Under the pieces are notes generated by a model, which searched no databases, was not told the DNA's origin, and was given only the letters and a program-made list of their open reading frames with translations. A program made the translations under genes and the position numbers. A stretch of DNA of 14,266 nt from Planctomycetota bacterium (GTDB lineage: Bacteria > Planctomycetota > Phycisphaerae > WQYP01), in assembly GCA_021828925.1 (NCBI GenBank), contig JAJZCT010000018.1:1-14266 (forward strand), in the 5' to 3' direction. Of this stretch, positions 1 to 7,713 are shown in pieces. The stretch's first letter is position 1; each line of letters begins with the position of its first letter.

Positions 1-16
1 CTTTAACGTGGGCAGT

Positions 17-2599
17 TCAAGAGTCGGACGCGGAATGATAAACGCCGGAAAACTTCAGGTGCTGCGCCCCGGAGCTGGCCTGAATATTTTTCATGCGGAT
101 GACCCCAGCGGTCAGGTCCAGGTCGCCGGTGATCCGGGAAAGCGGCGCCGGCAGAAATGCCGGATTCACGGTCATCCCATCCGGTTGCACCTGCACGCGA
201 TATTTCTGACCCTGCATGGCGGTAACACCGGTAAGTTGGTTCTGGTGCGCATCAACCGAATATGTAAACGTTCCGTTACTGGAGCCGCGAACTTTCCACT
301 TATTCCAAAAATCCGCCATGGCCTTGGGCACGCTGGCAGGCGCGGGGGCGGCAATCTGAACGTTTTTCCAGCTTCCGTTTATGCTCACGTGCACCGGCCC
401 GGCAGGCGGTTCCGCGATGGCTCCGGTTACGGCTAGCGAACCTTTGCCATCTGGGCCGGTTCGCCCGGTGACGCTGTTGATGATTAACCCGCCGGAACTG
501 ATATGCGCCAAAGCCGTGACGTCTTGCACCGGCCATGGCAGTTGCGTGGGAGTCATTACACCATGGGCAATAGTCACAGCCCCCTGCACGGATGGATTTC
601 CTCCCGGCCCGCGGGTAATCATGGCATCGAGATCCGCATCACCGGCTTGGACATGCAGTAATTTAATCCATTTGGCCCATGATTCCGGAAGGCTTCCGTT
701 TAACGTGGAATTAATCGGCACGTTGACGGCCTGCAGGTGCACCATGGGCTGGAGCTTGGCAAGGTTGTTGGGCGAGTATGTCACTTTACCGGTAAATATA
801 ATATGACCCGTCTTACCAACCGGGGCTTCAAGCTTGATGATCTTTGTTTCATGATCGGTAAATATCAGCGAGCCGTGGACATGCTTCAGCGGATAAGGCA
901 GATCACGGTAGGCGCCGGAAACATCCTGCGGAAAAATATGCAGAACAATCCGCGGACCACCGCGCGTACCCGCGGCATGTGTTACATCGCAGACAAACCC
1001 GCCCACGCCCACCGGATTAAACCGGTTCCAGATAGGCCGAATATCCACCGGCAGGCACGCCGCAAGCCTGCGATCAAAATACGCGTGCGGCGAACTGATA
1101 ACCAGATGAATCGGACCATCTTTTTCATTGATCGCCACACTACCGTTCAACGACACGGGGAATCCTTCAGCGGCGGCCTGAACGTTTACAAAGTTGATGT
1201 GATGGGTTGTAAAACGGATCAACCCATGGACCTGTTCCATTGGGTACGGAAAGTTGACATATCTCGCCTGGACATTTTTGCAGTGAATTTCCCCGCGTAC
1301 CACCGGTGCCGCGTGTAATTGACCGCGGTCAACATGCACGGTGACGTTCAACAACCCACTGGGACGCAACTGGTGAAAAATGGTCCGGGCCAGCGAAAAA
1401 TCATGCGTTGAAAAAATCTTCGGATAGGGTAAAGGAATATTGACATCAGATAGTTTTACGGTCAAATGAAATGGAGCACCGGATTCATAGCCGTCGAAGT
1501 GGGCGCTGGGCACCTCGAAGTTCCAACCCATTACCACGCCGCTTAAATGGTCAATGGTCAAAGCGGCGCCGCTGATCGCCACCGCCCCCTTGAGATTATT
1601 TAATGGAATAATTTGCGGACCTAATCGGCGGCTCGGCGCAACGGTCGCAAGTGATACGCCGTCAAGCATCGCATGAACATGCAGGCCGCTGTCGGGACTG
1701 ACCCGAAAAACAATATTCCGCAAGCCCCCGCGCAAATGCAGCTTACGCCAAAGTTGTTGCACCGGCGCCGGCAACGTTCGGCGAAAGTCCGGTGTAAATT
1801 GAATCTGATTGATCCGGGCGGAAAATTCGCGCGTACTGATGTTGTAACGCCCGGTTAGAACGATACCCGGATGTCCGTCAAAGCCCTGTTGCTCCATATC
1901 CAATTGATACGTGGAATGAGATTCGGGACTCGGCCCCATTTCGGCGTTGATAAAACTCTGGCCCACGATACGATAGGCGCCGTGCCGAATTTCTCCCCAC
2001 CGCACAACCGCATTGCGCAAATTGATGGCGGGTAACCGCGTCGGGCGATTGTTTTGATATTCCGGAGTAGGAGTTGTCCGATTCGCCGCGGGTACCGTGC
2101 CGGCGGATTGCACAAATCCTTCATAATTCCATTGCCGGGCGGCGACATCATCGACCAGATTCAGCATGGGGCGAACGGCGGTAATCTGCGAAGCGTGCAA
2201 TCGTCCGCTGACCAGTCCCAGCCAGTTAAAGCGAACCTCCACCTGATCCGCGGAAAATAAGGTGGTCGATGGCATTTTTCCCGGATTGGTCCGCAACCGC
2301 ACACCGCCCAGTCGTAATGTTCCGTTCCAGGAAAGTTGGGCGTTCCGCACCGTTACGCGCGCGCCAAGGACGTGCGAGAGCAGCAGCCCCGACATGGCGC
2401 TTAAACGTTTGGGGTTGGTCAGATACCACACCGCGCCGATGATCAACGTAAGCAGCAATAATATGGATATGGAAATTAAACGACGCACCCGTCCGACAAA
2501 CATGGCATGCGGCGACCGATGCACGCGACCAATGGAGGCGGTTTTCCACCATTTGGCGGGACTGGCACGGGGAAATTCAGCCATGAAAAAACACCACAT
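17..2599 (-). CDS. AsmA-like / YhdP-like envelope protein, probably C-terminally truncated
   Basis: An 860-residue protein with one N-terminal membrane anchor (about residues 40-60) followed by a long beta-rich periplasmic body. The start of the body (ARVTVRNAQLSWNGTLRLGG, about 80-99) is typical of AsmA/TamB/YhdP-type proteins, which are thought to act in phospholipid transport or outer-membrane assembly. The body carries repeated modules beginning near residues 331, 452, 568, 689 and 818. Each runs through a v-x-G-x-l strand, then a Gly-rich turn, then a V/I-H-V/L strand. The last module stops at a TGA before its V-H strand (see findings). The gene is last in the tilS operon, 7 bp after the glycosyltransferase stop. 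The start is uncertain: ATG at 2599 has no good Shine-Dalgarno site; ATG at 2584 (MAEF) and at 2503 (MFVGRV) also keep the anchor. Family assignment rests on architecture; the exact substrate is unknown. Confidence 0.75.
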   Translation of the reverse strand: MWCFFMAEFPRASPAKWWKTASIGRVHRSPHAMFVGRVRRLISISILLLLTLIIGAVWYLTNPKRLSAMSGLLLSHVLGARVTVRNAQLSWNGTLRLGGVRLRTNPGKMPSTTLFSADQVEVRFNWLGLVSGRLHASQITAVRPMLNLVDDVAARQWNYEGFVQSAGTVPAANRTTPTPEYQNNRPTRLPAINLRNAVVRWGEIRHGAYRIVGQSFINAEMGPSPESHSTYQLDMEQQGFDGHPGIVLTGRYNISTREFSARINQIQFTPDFRRTLPAPVQQLWRKLHLRGGLRNIVFRVSPDSGLHVHAMLDGVSLATVAPSRRLGPQIIPLNNLKGAVAISGAALTIDHLSGVVMGWNFEVPSAHFDGYESGAPFHLTVKLSDVNIPLPYPKIFSTHDFSLARTIFHQLRPSGLLNVTVHVDRGQLHAAPVVRGEIHCKNVQARYVNFPYPMEQVHGLIRFTTHHINFVNVQAAAEGFPVSLNGSVAINEKDGPIHLVISSPHAYFDRRLAACLPVDIRPIWNRFNPVGVGGFVCDVTHAAGTRGGPRIVLHIFPQDVSGAYRDLPYPLKHVHGSLIFTDHETKIIKLEAPVGKTGHIIFTGKVTYSPNNLAKLQPMVHLQAVNVPINSTLNGSLPESWAKWIKLLHVQAGDADLDAMITRGPGGNPSVQGAVTIAHGVMTPTQLPWPVQDVTALAHISSGGLIINSVTGRTGPDGKGSLAVTGAIAEPPAGPVHVSINGSWKNVQIAAPAPASVPKAMADFWNKWKVRGSSNGTFTYSVDAHQNQLTGVTAMQGQKYRVQVQPDGMTVNPAFLPAPLSRITGDLDLTAGVIRMKNIQASSGAQHLKFSGVYHSASDS

Positions 2600-2606
2600 C
2601 CATCAT

Positions 2607-3854
2607 TCATGCGACGCTTGCGGAATCTTGCTTCCGCCGTATCGCAGGGGCCATACCGATGGCCGCAAAAACCACTACCAGCGGCATAACCGGAACTCGG
2701 TACCGAACCGACCCGAGGAACACCGCGTGCATTAATGTAAAGTATACGATTGGAACCAGCAGGACTCCAAATAAAGGCGACCAGGCGGCGTATCGGTATA
2801 AACCGATTAGCGCAAGAATAAACAGCGGACTATACCAGAGCGTCAGCACTATATTGAGCCACACGTTGGCATATCCCCGAGCGTGCAACCACGGAGACCA
2901 GGTGCGGGCAATCTTAACAAACGCTAATCGCAATACACGTGCGGGATGCCTGACAATATCCTTAAAGGCCCGGTGGGTCCACGCCAGGTCGCGCTGACTT
3001 TCATTGAGCCGCTGAATCGAAGGCGGTATGACCAGATCCGATTGTCGCGGCCCGCCGGTAGCGCCGGAATAAACCGATTCATAGAGGCTGATCCCCTGCA
3101 TGGTGGTGAATCGGAAAAAATCCTGATGGAACAGTCGATCATTGCGCATCCACCAGGGCAAAAGACAAACACCCACCAGCAGCACCGTGAGAATACCGCC
3201 CACAGCACAGTTTTTCCGATTTGAGCGTTGCCGGGCAACCAAAACACCCCACAGCAGCAGCGGAAACAGGCACAGGGAAACCTCGGCACGGATATATACG
3301 CCGATGGCCCATAAAACCGCAAAACTGATCCAAAGCCACCACCGATTCGGGCGTTGTAGAATCTTAAAAAATACATAGAGACTTACTACAAACACGAAGG
3401 TAAACAGCGGCTCGGTCAGCAATGAAGCGGAGAATCCAATTCCCAACGGATCCACCGCCGCCAAAGCACCGGAAAGCAAACCAGTCGCCGGGGAAACATA
3501 TCGGCCAAGCAGCGCGGAAAAACTCGTGGTTAACGCGCTGAAAACCGCCTGCGCCAGCAGGATCGGCAAGTGATGGAATCCAAATAATGCATAAAAACCC
3601 GCCATGAATACCGGATACCCCGGCATCCGTCTGGCAAATTGCCCATGAACTTCATAGCGGTGGCCGGTGGCGATGGCTTTGGCCAGGGCGGAATAATCCG
3701 CCGAATCCGGAAGATAATACGGATGCATAATGGCGGCGACAACACGCACCGCCAACGCGAAAATAAATATCCCGACCACCGCACGGCGGAAATGCACGGG
3801 ATCAGCTGCCCAGGAATCAACGTGGTTCCAAATCCGAACATAGCGCGTCAGCAT
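2607..3854 (-). CDS. GT-C membrane glycosyltransferase (GT39/ArnT-like, PMT_2 type)
   Basis: A 415-residue polytopic membrane protein with many hydrophobic segments, the first at about residues 25-44. The first outer loop carries the acidic motif PDSADY (49-54) expected for the metal/donor site of GT-C enzymes that use polyprenyl-phosphate sugars. It is followed by RRMPGYPVF (75-83), the usual R-x-P-G-Y-P signature, and TEP further on. The C-terminal RYRVPVMPL is also typical. The enzyme would transfer a sugar from a lipid carrier to a lipid or protein acceptor on the outer face of the membrane; the substrate cannot be read from sequence. The start is well supported: GGAGG lies 8 nt upstream of the ATG. 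The ATG overlaps the tilS stop (ATGCTGA, 7 nt), indicating translational coupling. The AsmA-like envelope gene follows 7 bp later, which suggests shared cell-envelope work. Confidence 0.85.
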   Translation of the reverse strand: MLTRYVRIWNHVDSWAADPVHFRRAVVGIFIFALAVRVVAAIMHPYYLPDSADYSALAKAIATGHRYEVHGQFARRMPGYPVFMAGFYALFGFHHLPILLAQAVFSALTTSFSALLGRYVSPATGLLSGALAAVDPLGIGFSASLLTEPLFTFVFVVSLYVFFKILQRPNRWWLWISFAVLWAIGVYIRAEVSLCLFPLLLWGVLVARQRSNRKNCAVGGILTVLLVGVCLLPWWMRNDRLFHQDFFRFTTMQGISLYESVYSGATGGPRQSDLVIPPSIQRLNESQRDLAWTHRAFKDIVRHPARVLRLAFVKIARTWSPWLHARGYANVWLNIVLTLWYSPLFILALIGLYRYAAWSPLFGVLLVPIVYFTLMHAVFLGSVRYRVPVMPLVVVFAAIGMAPAIRRKQDSASVA

Positions 3855-4897
3855 GTGATCGGCCTCCGTATTTTCTCACCGCTGCCGCCGGCGCGAAATA
3901 TGTTCATTCGACCACTGATCACCTTCAGCCTTATCGCCGCGGCAAACTGAATCTCGCCCCGCGGAGATCCGGACTGAAGTTTATCCAACACCTCCAGTAA
4001 CGTTGTGGTGTTGATGCCGTCTTCATCCCCGCCGGCATCCACAATTGCTAGACGCAGCGCCAGTGCGGCCGGAGCCGGATGGGCTTGGGCAATGGCATCG
4101 GCTGAGACGCTTACCGAATAACGCCCCCTGCGATAACGCCCTGCCCGCAGCAATTCCCGGGCGTGAAGCTTAAGAAAATCCGCCGCCGCCCTGTCGTGGC
4201 GGGCGTTGCGCTGCAATAACTCACGAATTCGCGGCTGATATGTTTCCAGCACCGGCAATAACTCATGCCGGATTCGGTTGCGCAAATAGTGCGTATCCTG
4301 ATTACTCAAATCCTCCCGCCACGGCTGATTGATCTCTATAAGCCATTTCTTTAATTCAAGGCCAGGCCACGGCAACAACGGACGCACCAACTCGATGTCT
4401 CCTCGCCGTTCTTTTTCATTCATACCCGCCAGCCCCGTCACACCCGCCCCACGCAGTAACCGCATAAGAATCGTCTCGGCCTGATCATCGGCATGATGAG
4501 CCAGCAGCAAAGCATCACATCGACCAGCGGCGGCGATGGCCAACAACGCTTTATACCGTCCATCGCGCGCCGTGTTTTCACTGACGATGCGCCTGGCCGC
4601 CGGGCGAACGAGATCAAGTTTTTTCGCGCGAAACGGCAGGCCCAGCGACTTGGCCAGGTTTCGGACAAAGGATTCATCGCGCAGGGATTCAATGCCCCGA
4701 AGTTGATGGTTCACGTGCCCGACGATCAATTTCCAGTGCCAATAATCGGATTGATTAATCGCGTGTAAAAGCCTCAATAGCGCCACACTGTCCGCCCCGC
4801 CGGAGCAGCCCACAAGCAGACGCATCCGCGGCACAAGCAACCTCCGACGGTGCAGATATTGGTCGAGCTGTTGAACAAGGCCGGCAGGAGCGGGCAT
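3848..4897 (-). CDS. tilS: tRNA(Ile)-lysidine synthetase TilS
   Basis: The 349-residue enzyme attaches lysine to C34 of the CAU-anticodon tRNA-Ile using ATP, changing its decoding from AUG to AUA. It acts in the cytoplasm and is normally essential. The N-type PP-loop SGGADS is at residues 32-37, HVNHQLR at 61-67, HHADDQAET at 134-142, and the family's RED-L-SNQD-x3-LRNRIRHELLP block at 194-215. The C-terminal part is shorter than in E. coli TilS (about 430 residues) but within the range seen for the family. The frame stays open upstream to 5374, but the ATG at 4897 is preceded by AGGAAG at 4 nt. The extra upstream residues have no family similarity and overlap the divergent gene, so 4897 is the start. 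It heads an operon with the glycosyltransferase and the AsmA-like gene. Confidence 0.95.
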   Translation of the reverse strand: MPAPAGLVQQLDQYLHRRRLLVPRMRLLVGCSGGADSVALLRLLHAINQSDYWHWKLIVGHVNHQLRGIESLRDESFVRNLAKSLGLPFRAKKLDLVRPAARRIVSENTARDGRYKALLAIAAAGRCDALLLAHHADDQAETILMRLLRGAGVTGLAGMNEKERRGDIELVRPLLPWPGLELKKWLIEINQPWREDLSNQDTHYLRNRIRHELLPVLETYQPRIRELLQRNARHDRAAADFLKLHARELLRAGRYRRGRYSVSVSADAIAQAHPAPAALALRLAIVDAGGDEDGINTTTLLEVLDKLQSGSPRGEIQFAAAIRLKVISGRMNIFRAGGSGEKIRRPITC

Positions 4898-4901
4898 AAT
4901 A

Positions 4902-4907
4902 CTTCCT
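4902..4907 (-). promoter_or_regulatory. Shine-Dalgarno site of tilS
   Basis: AGGAAG on the minus strand, 4 nt upstream of the ATG at 4897. It decides the tilS start over the much longer open frame reaching 5374. Confidence 0.7.
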
Positions 4908-5036
4908 ATGAAACACCAACGGTATCTTAACGGCACAGCGTTGTTGCGGCTATCCATCATTGCCCGCACCATTTCCGATACGTGGCGGCGGAGCGACGGG
5001 CGGCAACGATCGGTGGAACACTCCGCGCCGCCGCGA

Positions 5037-5825
5037 ATGCCACGCCGTATTCCAGGATTCGTCTTCACTTGCGCGGCGACACTGTTTCTTTTATCAGCAC
5101 CGCTGGTTTTCGGGCAAAGCCTTAACAGCATTCTTTCCCACGCCCGGAAGGTCAAAGCTCCGGGCAGCGGACAATTCAAACCCAACGAGAATATGCACCC
5201 CTTTGGCACATCCAACAGCAATACGTCTCGGGCGGTGCGAACGGGCGTGGTCACATTAAGCAATGGCAAGATGCTTTCCGGGCAGGTATGGACAACGTTG
5301 AAAACACCTTTCCGCGTCTGGCTCGCGGATATCAAACAATATCGTGATATTGACATACGTCTAATTAAAGCCATTCAGGTTCACGTGCTCAAGGCCAGGG
5401 AAATCCGGGATTGGCGTTATCAGCAGGAGGGCAGTGATATTAAAAATTATTCCGGCAAAACCCGGCCGCGCATCAGCTTCGCCTATCGCTTTACCACGCT
5501 CCATGGCAAGACCATCACCGGCACGCTTGACGCACCATTATTTGTCCGCGCCGGCGGGCATACGTTCAACCTGATTCTGTATAAACGCGTCGAAGGCAAG
5601 CTTGGGGAGCAACTTTCATCGGTGGTATATGTACAATCCGTTACGCTGAAAGTAACACCCGCTATTGTGCATTATGCCGCCGGGCTGACACGCAGGCTGC
5701 CGCTGATTCACTGGCGGAAGATGCTGTCTGGTCCATCTGCTATGTTAAAGAACAGTACCGAAATAATTTCCCGATTTACTCTGCGCTCTCACGCGGCACC
5801 ACCGGCAAAGCCGGCGGCTAAGTGA
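5037..5825 (+). CDS. Secreted protein of unknown function
   Basis: With the ATG at 5037 this is a 262-residue protein starting with a clear Sec signal: MPRR, then a hydrophobic stretch ending LSAPLVFG, with likely cleavage just after. The mature part has two similar strand-rich stretches, each with a G-x-(v/i)-x-G turn: VTLSNGKMLSGQV near residue 73 and TTLHGKTITGTLDAP near residue 160. This suggests a small duplicated beta fold. The tail is rich in Ala, Pro and Lys. I recognise no named family. The frame is open to an ATG at 4908 (305 residues). That start would put 43 basic, non-signal residues before the hydrophobic core and leave only 10 bp to the divergent tilS start, with no room for promoters, so 5037 is preferred. 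A GTG at 5013 is a third option. It is divergent from tilS and convergent with ald. Confidence 0.7.
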   Translation: MPRRIPGFVFTCAATLFLLSAPLVFGQSLNSILSHARKVKAPGSGQFKPNENMHPFGTSNSNTSRAVRTGVVTLSNGKMLSGQVWTTLKTPFRVWLADIKQYRDIDIRLIKAIQVHVLKAREIRDWRYQQEGSDIKNYSGKTRPRISFAYRFTTLHGKTITGTLDAPLFVRAGGHTFNLILYKRVEGKLGEQLSSVVYVQSVTLKVTPAIVHYAAGLTRRLPLIHWRKMLSGPSAMLKNSTEIISRFTLRSHAAPPAKPAAK

Positions 5826-5868
5826 GGGACGGTAACCTGGATTTTGAGGAAGCGGTCTGGAAAGCATT

Positions 5869-5886
5869 CCGGCGCACCGGTGCCGG
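5869..5886. terminator. Possible bidirectional hairpin between convergent genes
   Basis: CCGGCGC and GTGCCGG can pair (7 bp with one G-U) around a 4-nt ACCG loop. The hairpin lies between the stop at 5825 and the ald stop at 5890. No run of T follows on either strand, so intrinsic termination is only a possibility. Confidence 0.3.
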
Positions 5887-5889
5887 GCA

Positions 5890-6987
5890 TTAACGTTTAT
5901 GCAGCGATCCCAACGCTTTTTCCACAGCTGCGTTGGTAACCTTAGCGGCGTGGATATTCAGCCCTTCCATCAGACCCGGATCATTCCTGGCGGCTTTTTC
6001 CCAACCGTTTTGCGCAATGGCGGCCACATAAGGAAACGTCGCGTTGCACAAAGCGAACGTGCTGGTGCGCCCCACCGCTCCGGGCATATTGGTTACGCAA
6101 TAATGCACCAAGCCATCAATGATATAAGTCGGTTCATGGTGTGTGGTGGGCCGGCTGGTTTCCGCGCAGCCGCCCTGATCAATCGCCACGTCCACCAGCA
6201 CACTTCCAGTTTTCATACGCTTGAGATCATCGCGTGAAACCAGGCACGGCGCGCGGTCACCGGGAATTAGGACCGCCCCCACCACCAGATCGGCATGCAT
6301 TAACGCTTCACGCACGGTATGGGCGTCGGAATAAACCGTTGTCACATTCGCGGGCGAAACATCACTTAAGTATCGCAGGCGTTCAAGATTAATATCCATC
6401 AGCGTTACCCGTGCACCGAGGCCGGCAGCCACTTTGGCGGCATTCTGCCCGACGATTCCCGCGCCCAGAATCACCACATTGGCCGGGGCCACGCCCGGTA
6501 CGCCGCCTAAAAGAATTCCACGCCCCATCATGGGCTTCTCCAGGTATTTAGCGCCTTCCTGAATCGACATTTTTCCCGCTATTTCACTCATGGGCGTCAG
6601 GCACGGCAACAGTCCCCGCTTATCACGAATGGTTTCGTAGGCGATGGCGGTTATGCCGTGTGACATACACTCCATCGCTAATTGCGGTGCCGCGGCAAAA
6701 TGAAAATAGGTCAACACCATTTGACCCGAGCGCATCAAGGGATATTCAGCGGGCTGCGGCTCTTTGACCTTCACAATTAATTCCGCCTGCCGCCACACAT
6801 TTTCCGCCGCCGGAACAATTTCACCGCCGGCCTCACGATACTGCGAATCTTCAATCCCGCTGCCCATGCCGGCCTGCGCCTGCACGACCACCCGATGGCC
6901 CTGGTGCGTCAGGAATTCCACTTCAGCAGGTATCATGGCCACACGATATTCATCACTTTTAATTTCTTTTGGTACACCGATCAGCAT
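5890..6987 (-). CDS. ald: Alanine dehydrogenase
   Basis: This 365-residue cytoplasmic enzyme catalyses reversible NAD-dependent oxidative deamination of L-alanine to pyruvate and ammonium. Length matches the family (about 370). The N-terminal signature GVPKEIKSDEYRVAMIP is present. The residues known from characterised enzymes fall at the same numbers: Arg15, Lys75 in KVKEP, His96 in TYFHFA, and Asp270 in VAIDQGG. The NAD-binding Rossmann motif GAGIVG is at 175-180 with the ribose-binding Asp198. AGGAGA lies 6 nt upstream of the ATG and fixes the start. The lipoprotein gene ends 23 bp upstream on the same strand, so the two are probably co-transcribed. No other amino-acid metabolism gene is nearby. 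Confidence 0.96.
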   Translation of the reverse strand: MLIGVPKEIKSDEYRVAMIPAEVEFLTHQGHRVVVQAQAGMGSGIEDSQYREAGGEIVPAAENVWRQAELIVKVKEPQPAEYPLMRSGQMVLTYFHFAAAPQLAMECMSHGITAIAYETIRDKRGLLPCLTPMSEIAGKMSIQEGAKYLEKPMMGRGILLGGVPGVAPANVVILGAGIVGQNAAKVAAGLGARVTLMDINLERLRYLSDVSPANVTTVYSDAHTVREALMHADLVVGAVLIPGDRAPCLVSRDDLKRMKTGSVLVDVAIDQGGCAETSRPTTHHEPTYIIDGLVHYCVTNMPGAVGRTSTFALCNATFPYVAAIAQNGWEKAARNDPGLMEGLNIHAAKVTNAAVEKALGSLHKR

Positions 6988-7010
6988 TTGAATTCTCCTG
7001 CAACTGTTCC

Positions 7011-7586
7011 TTACCGACCGTTTGCCAGTGTGGCGGTGAAAAATCGGCGCTTGGCGCGCAGCGTCAGCGTCAGTGTTCTTTCCGCCGAGCGAATGGCGGT
7101 AAAATCGCCGATTATTCGTGAAGGCCCTATCGCGTCGATAAAATTTCCACTGGCGCCGGTCAAGCGTAAATCACCCTGTACCAGAGAGGCGTGCATTTCC
7201 CGGGCGTGCGGACTGTTATGCAATCGGACAAAGCCGGCGCCTTGATACATACCGCAGCCGTGAGGTGTAAAGATCAAATAGCGTATCGTGGTATTGATGG
7301 CAGTATGGACAATGGGTGTAACACCCGGCACCGGGGTCCAAAAGACCCGGAGAATCATAACCTGCCGCACCGTGCCGCCATGAGGGGTTTTGGTCGTGGC
7401 AAAAAGAATAAAATGGTATGCCTGATCACGGCTGAAGCGGAAATATCCGCTGGTAAAGTCCGGGCGTAAGGTGGCGCCGCTGCTTGAGCCAATGGGTTTA
7501 ATGCGCATGGGTCCAAATGATTTGCACCCGGCCAAAGCCATTGCTGCGACTAAAAGACCCAGTGTTATAACGTTTCGTTGCTTCAT
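7011..7586 (-). CDS. Putative lipoprotein of unknown function
   Basis: A 191-residue protein with a classic lipoprotein signal: MKQRN, a hydrophobic stretch, and the lipobox LAGC with the lipidated Cys at residue 21. It would be anchored in a membrane facing the periplasm. The mature part is beta-rich and basic, with DFTSGYFRFSRDQAYHFILF near residues 43-62 and a C-terminal LTLTLRAKRRFFTATL stretch. I recognise no domain. The Shine-Dalgarno region is weak. An isolated -10-like TATGAT lies at 7628-7633 in the 127-bp gap after rseP, without a matching -35. The gene precedes ald by 23 bp; the functional link, if any, is unclear. Confidence 0.75.
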   Translation of the reverse strand: MKQRNVITLGLLVAAMALAGCKSFGPMRIKPIGSSSGATLRPDFTSGYFRFSRDQAYHFILFATTKTPHGGTVRQVMILRVFWTPVPGVTPIVHTAINTTIRYLIFTPHGCGMYQGAGFVRLHNSPHAREMHASLVQGDLRLTGASGNFIDAIGPSRIIGDFTAIRSAERTLTLTLRAKRRFFTATLANGR

Positions 7587-7713
7587 GCCGATAGCATAAT
7601 CGCCTTTGTGTTCATGGGAAACTGGTTATCATATTCCGAATTCTCATGGCCATTGCCTGGTGCAAATTCCAATTGCGGAGACTTTGGCCGAGGCGTGCGG
7701 AAATACGGCAAGA

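Noticed and set aside
1..60. Frameshift instead of stop at the AsmA-like C-terminus
   Set aside because: A +1 frame is open to the edge, but the zero frame read through the TGA fits the repeat pattern better.
737..1318. 193-codon plus-strand open frame
   Set aside because: It lies wholly antisense to the AsmA-like gene, has no recognisable motif, and is one of several chance frames opposite it.
4898..5374. N-terminal extension of tilS to 5374
   Set aside because: The added 159 residues do not resemble TilS, are antisense to the secreted-protein gene, and the ATG at 4897 has a good Shine-Dalgarno site.
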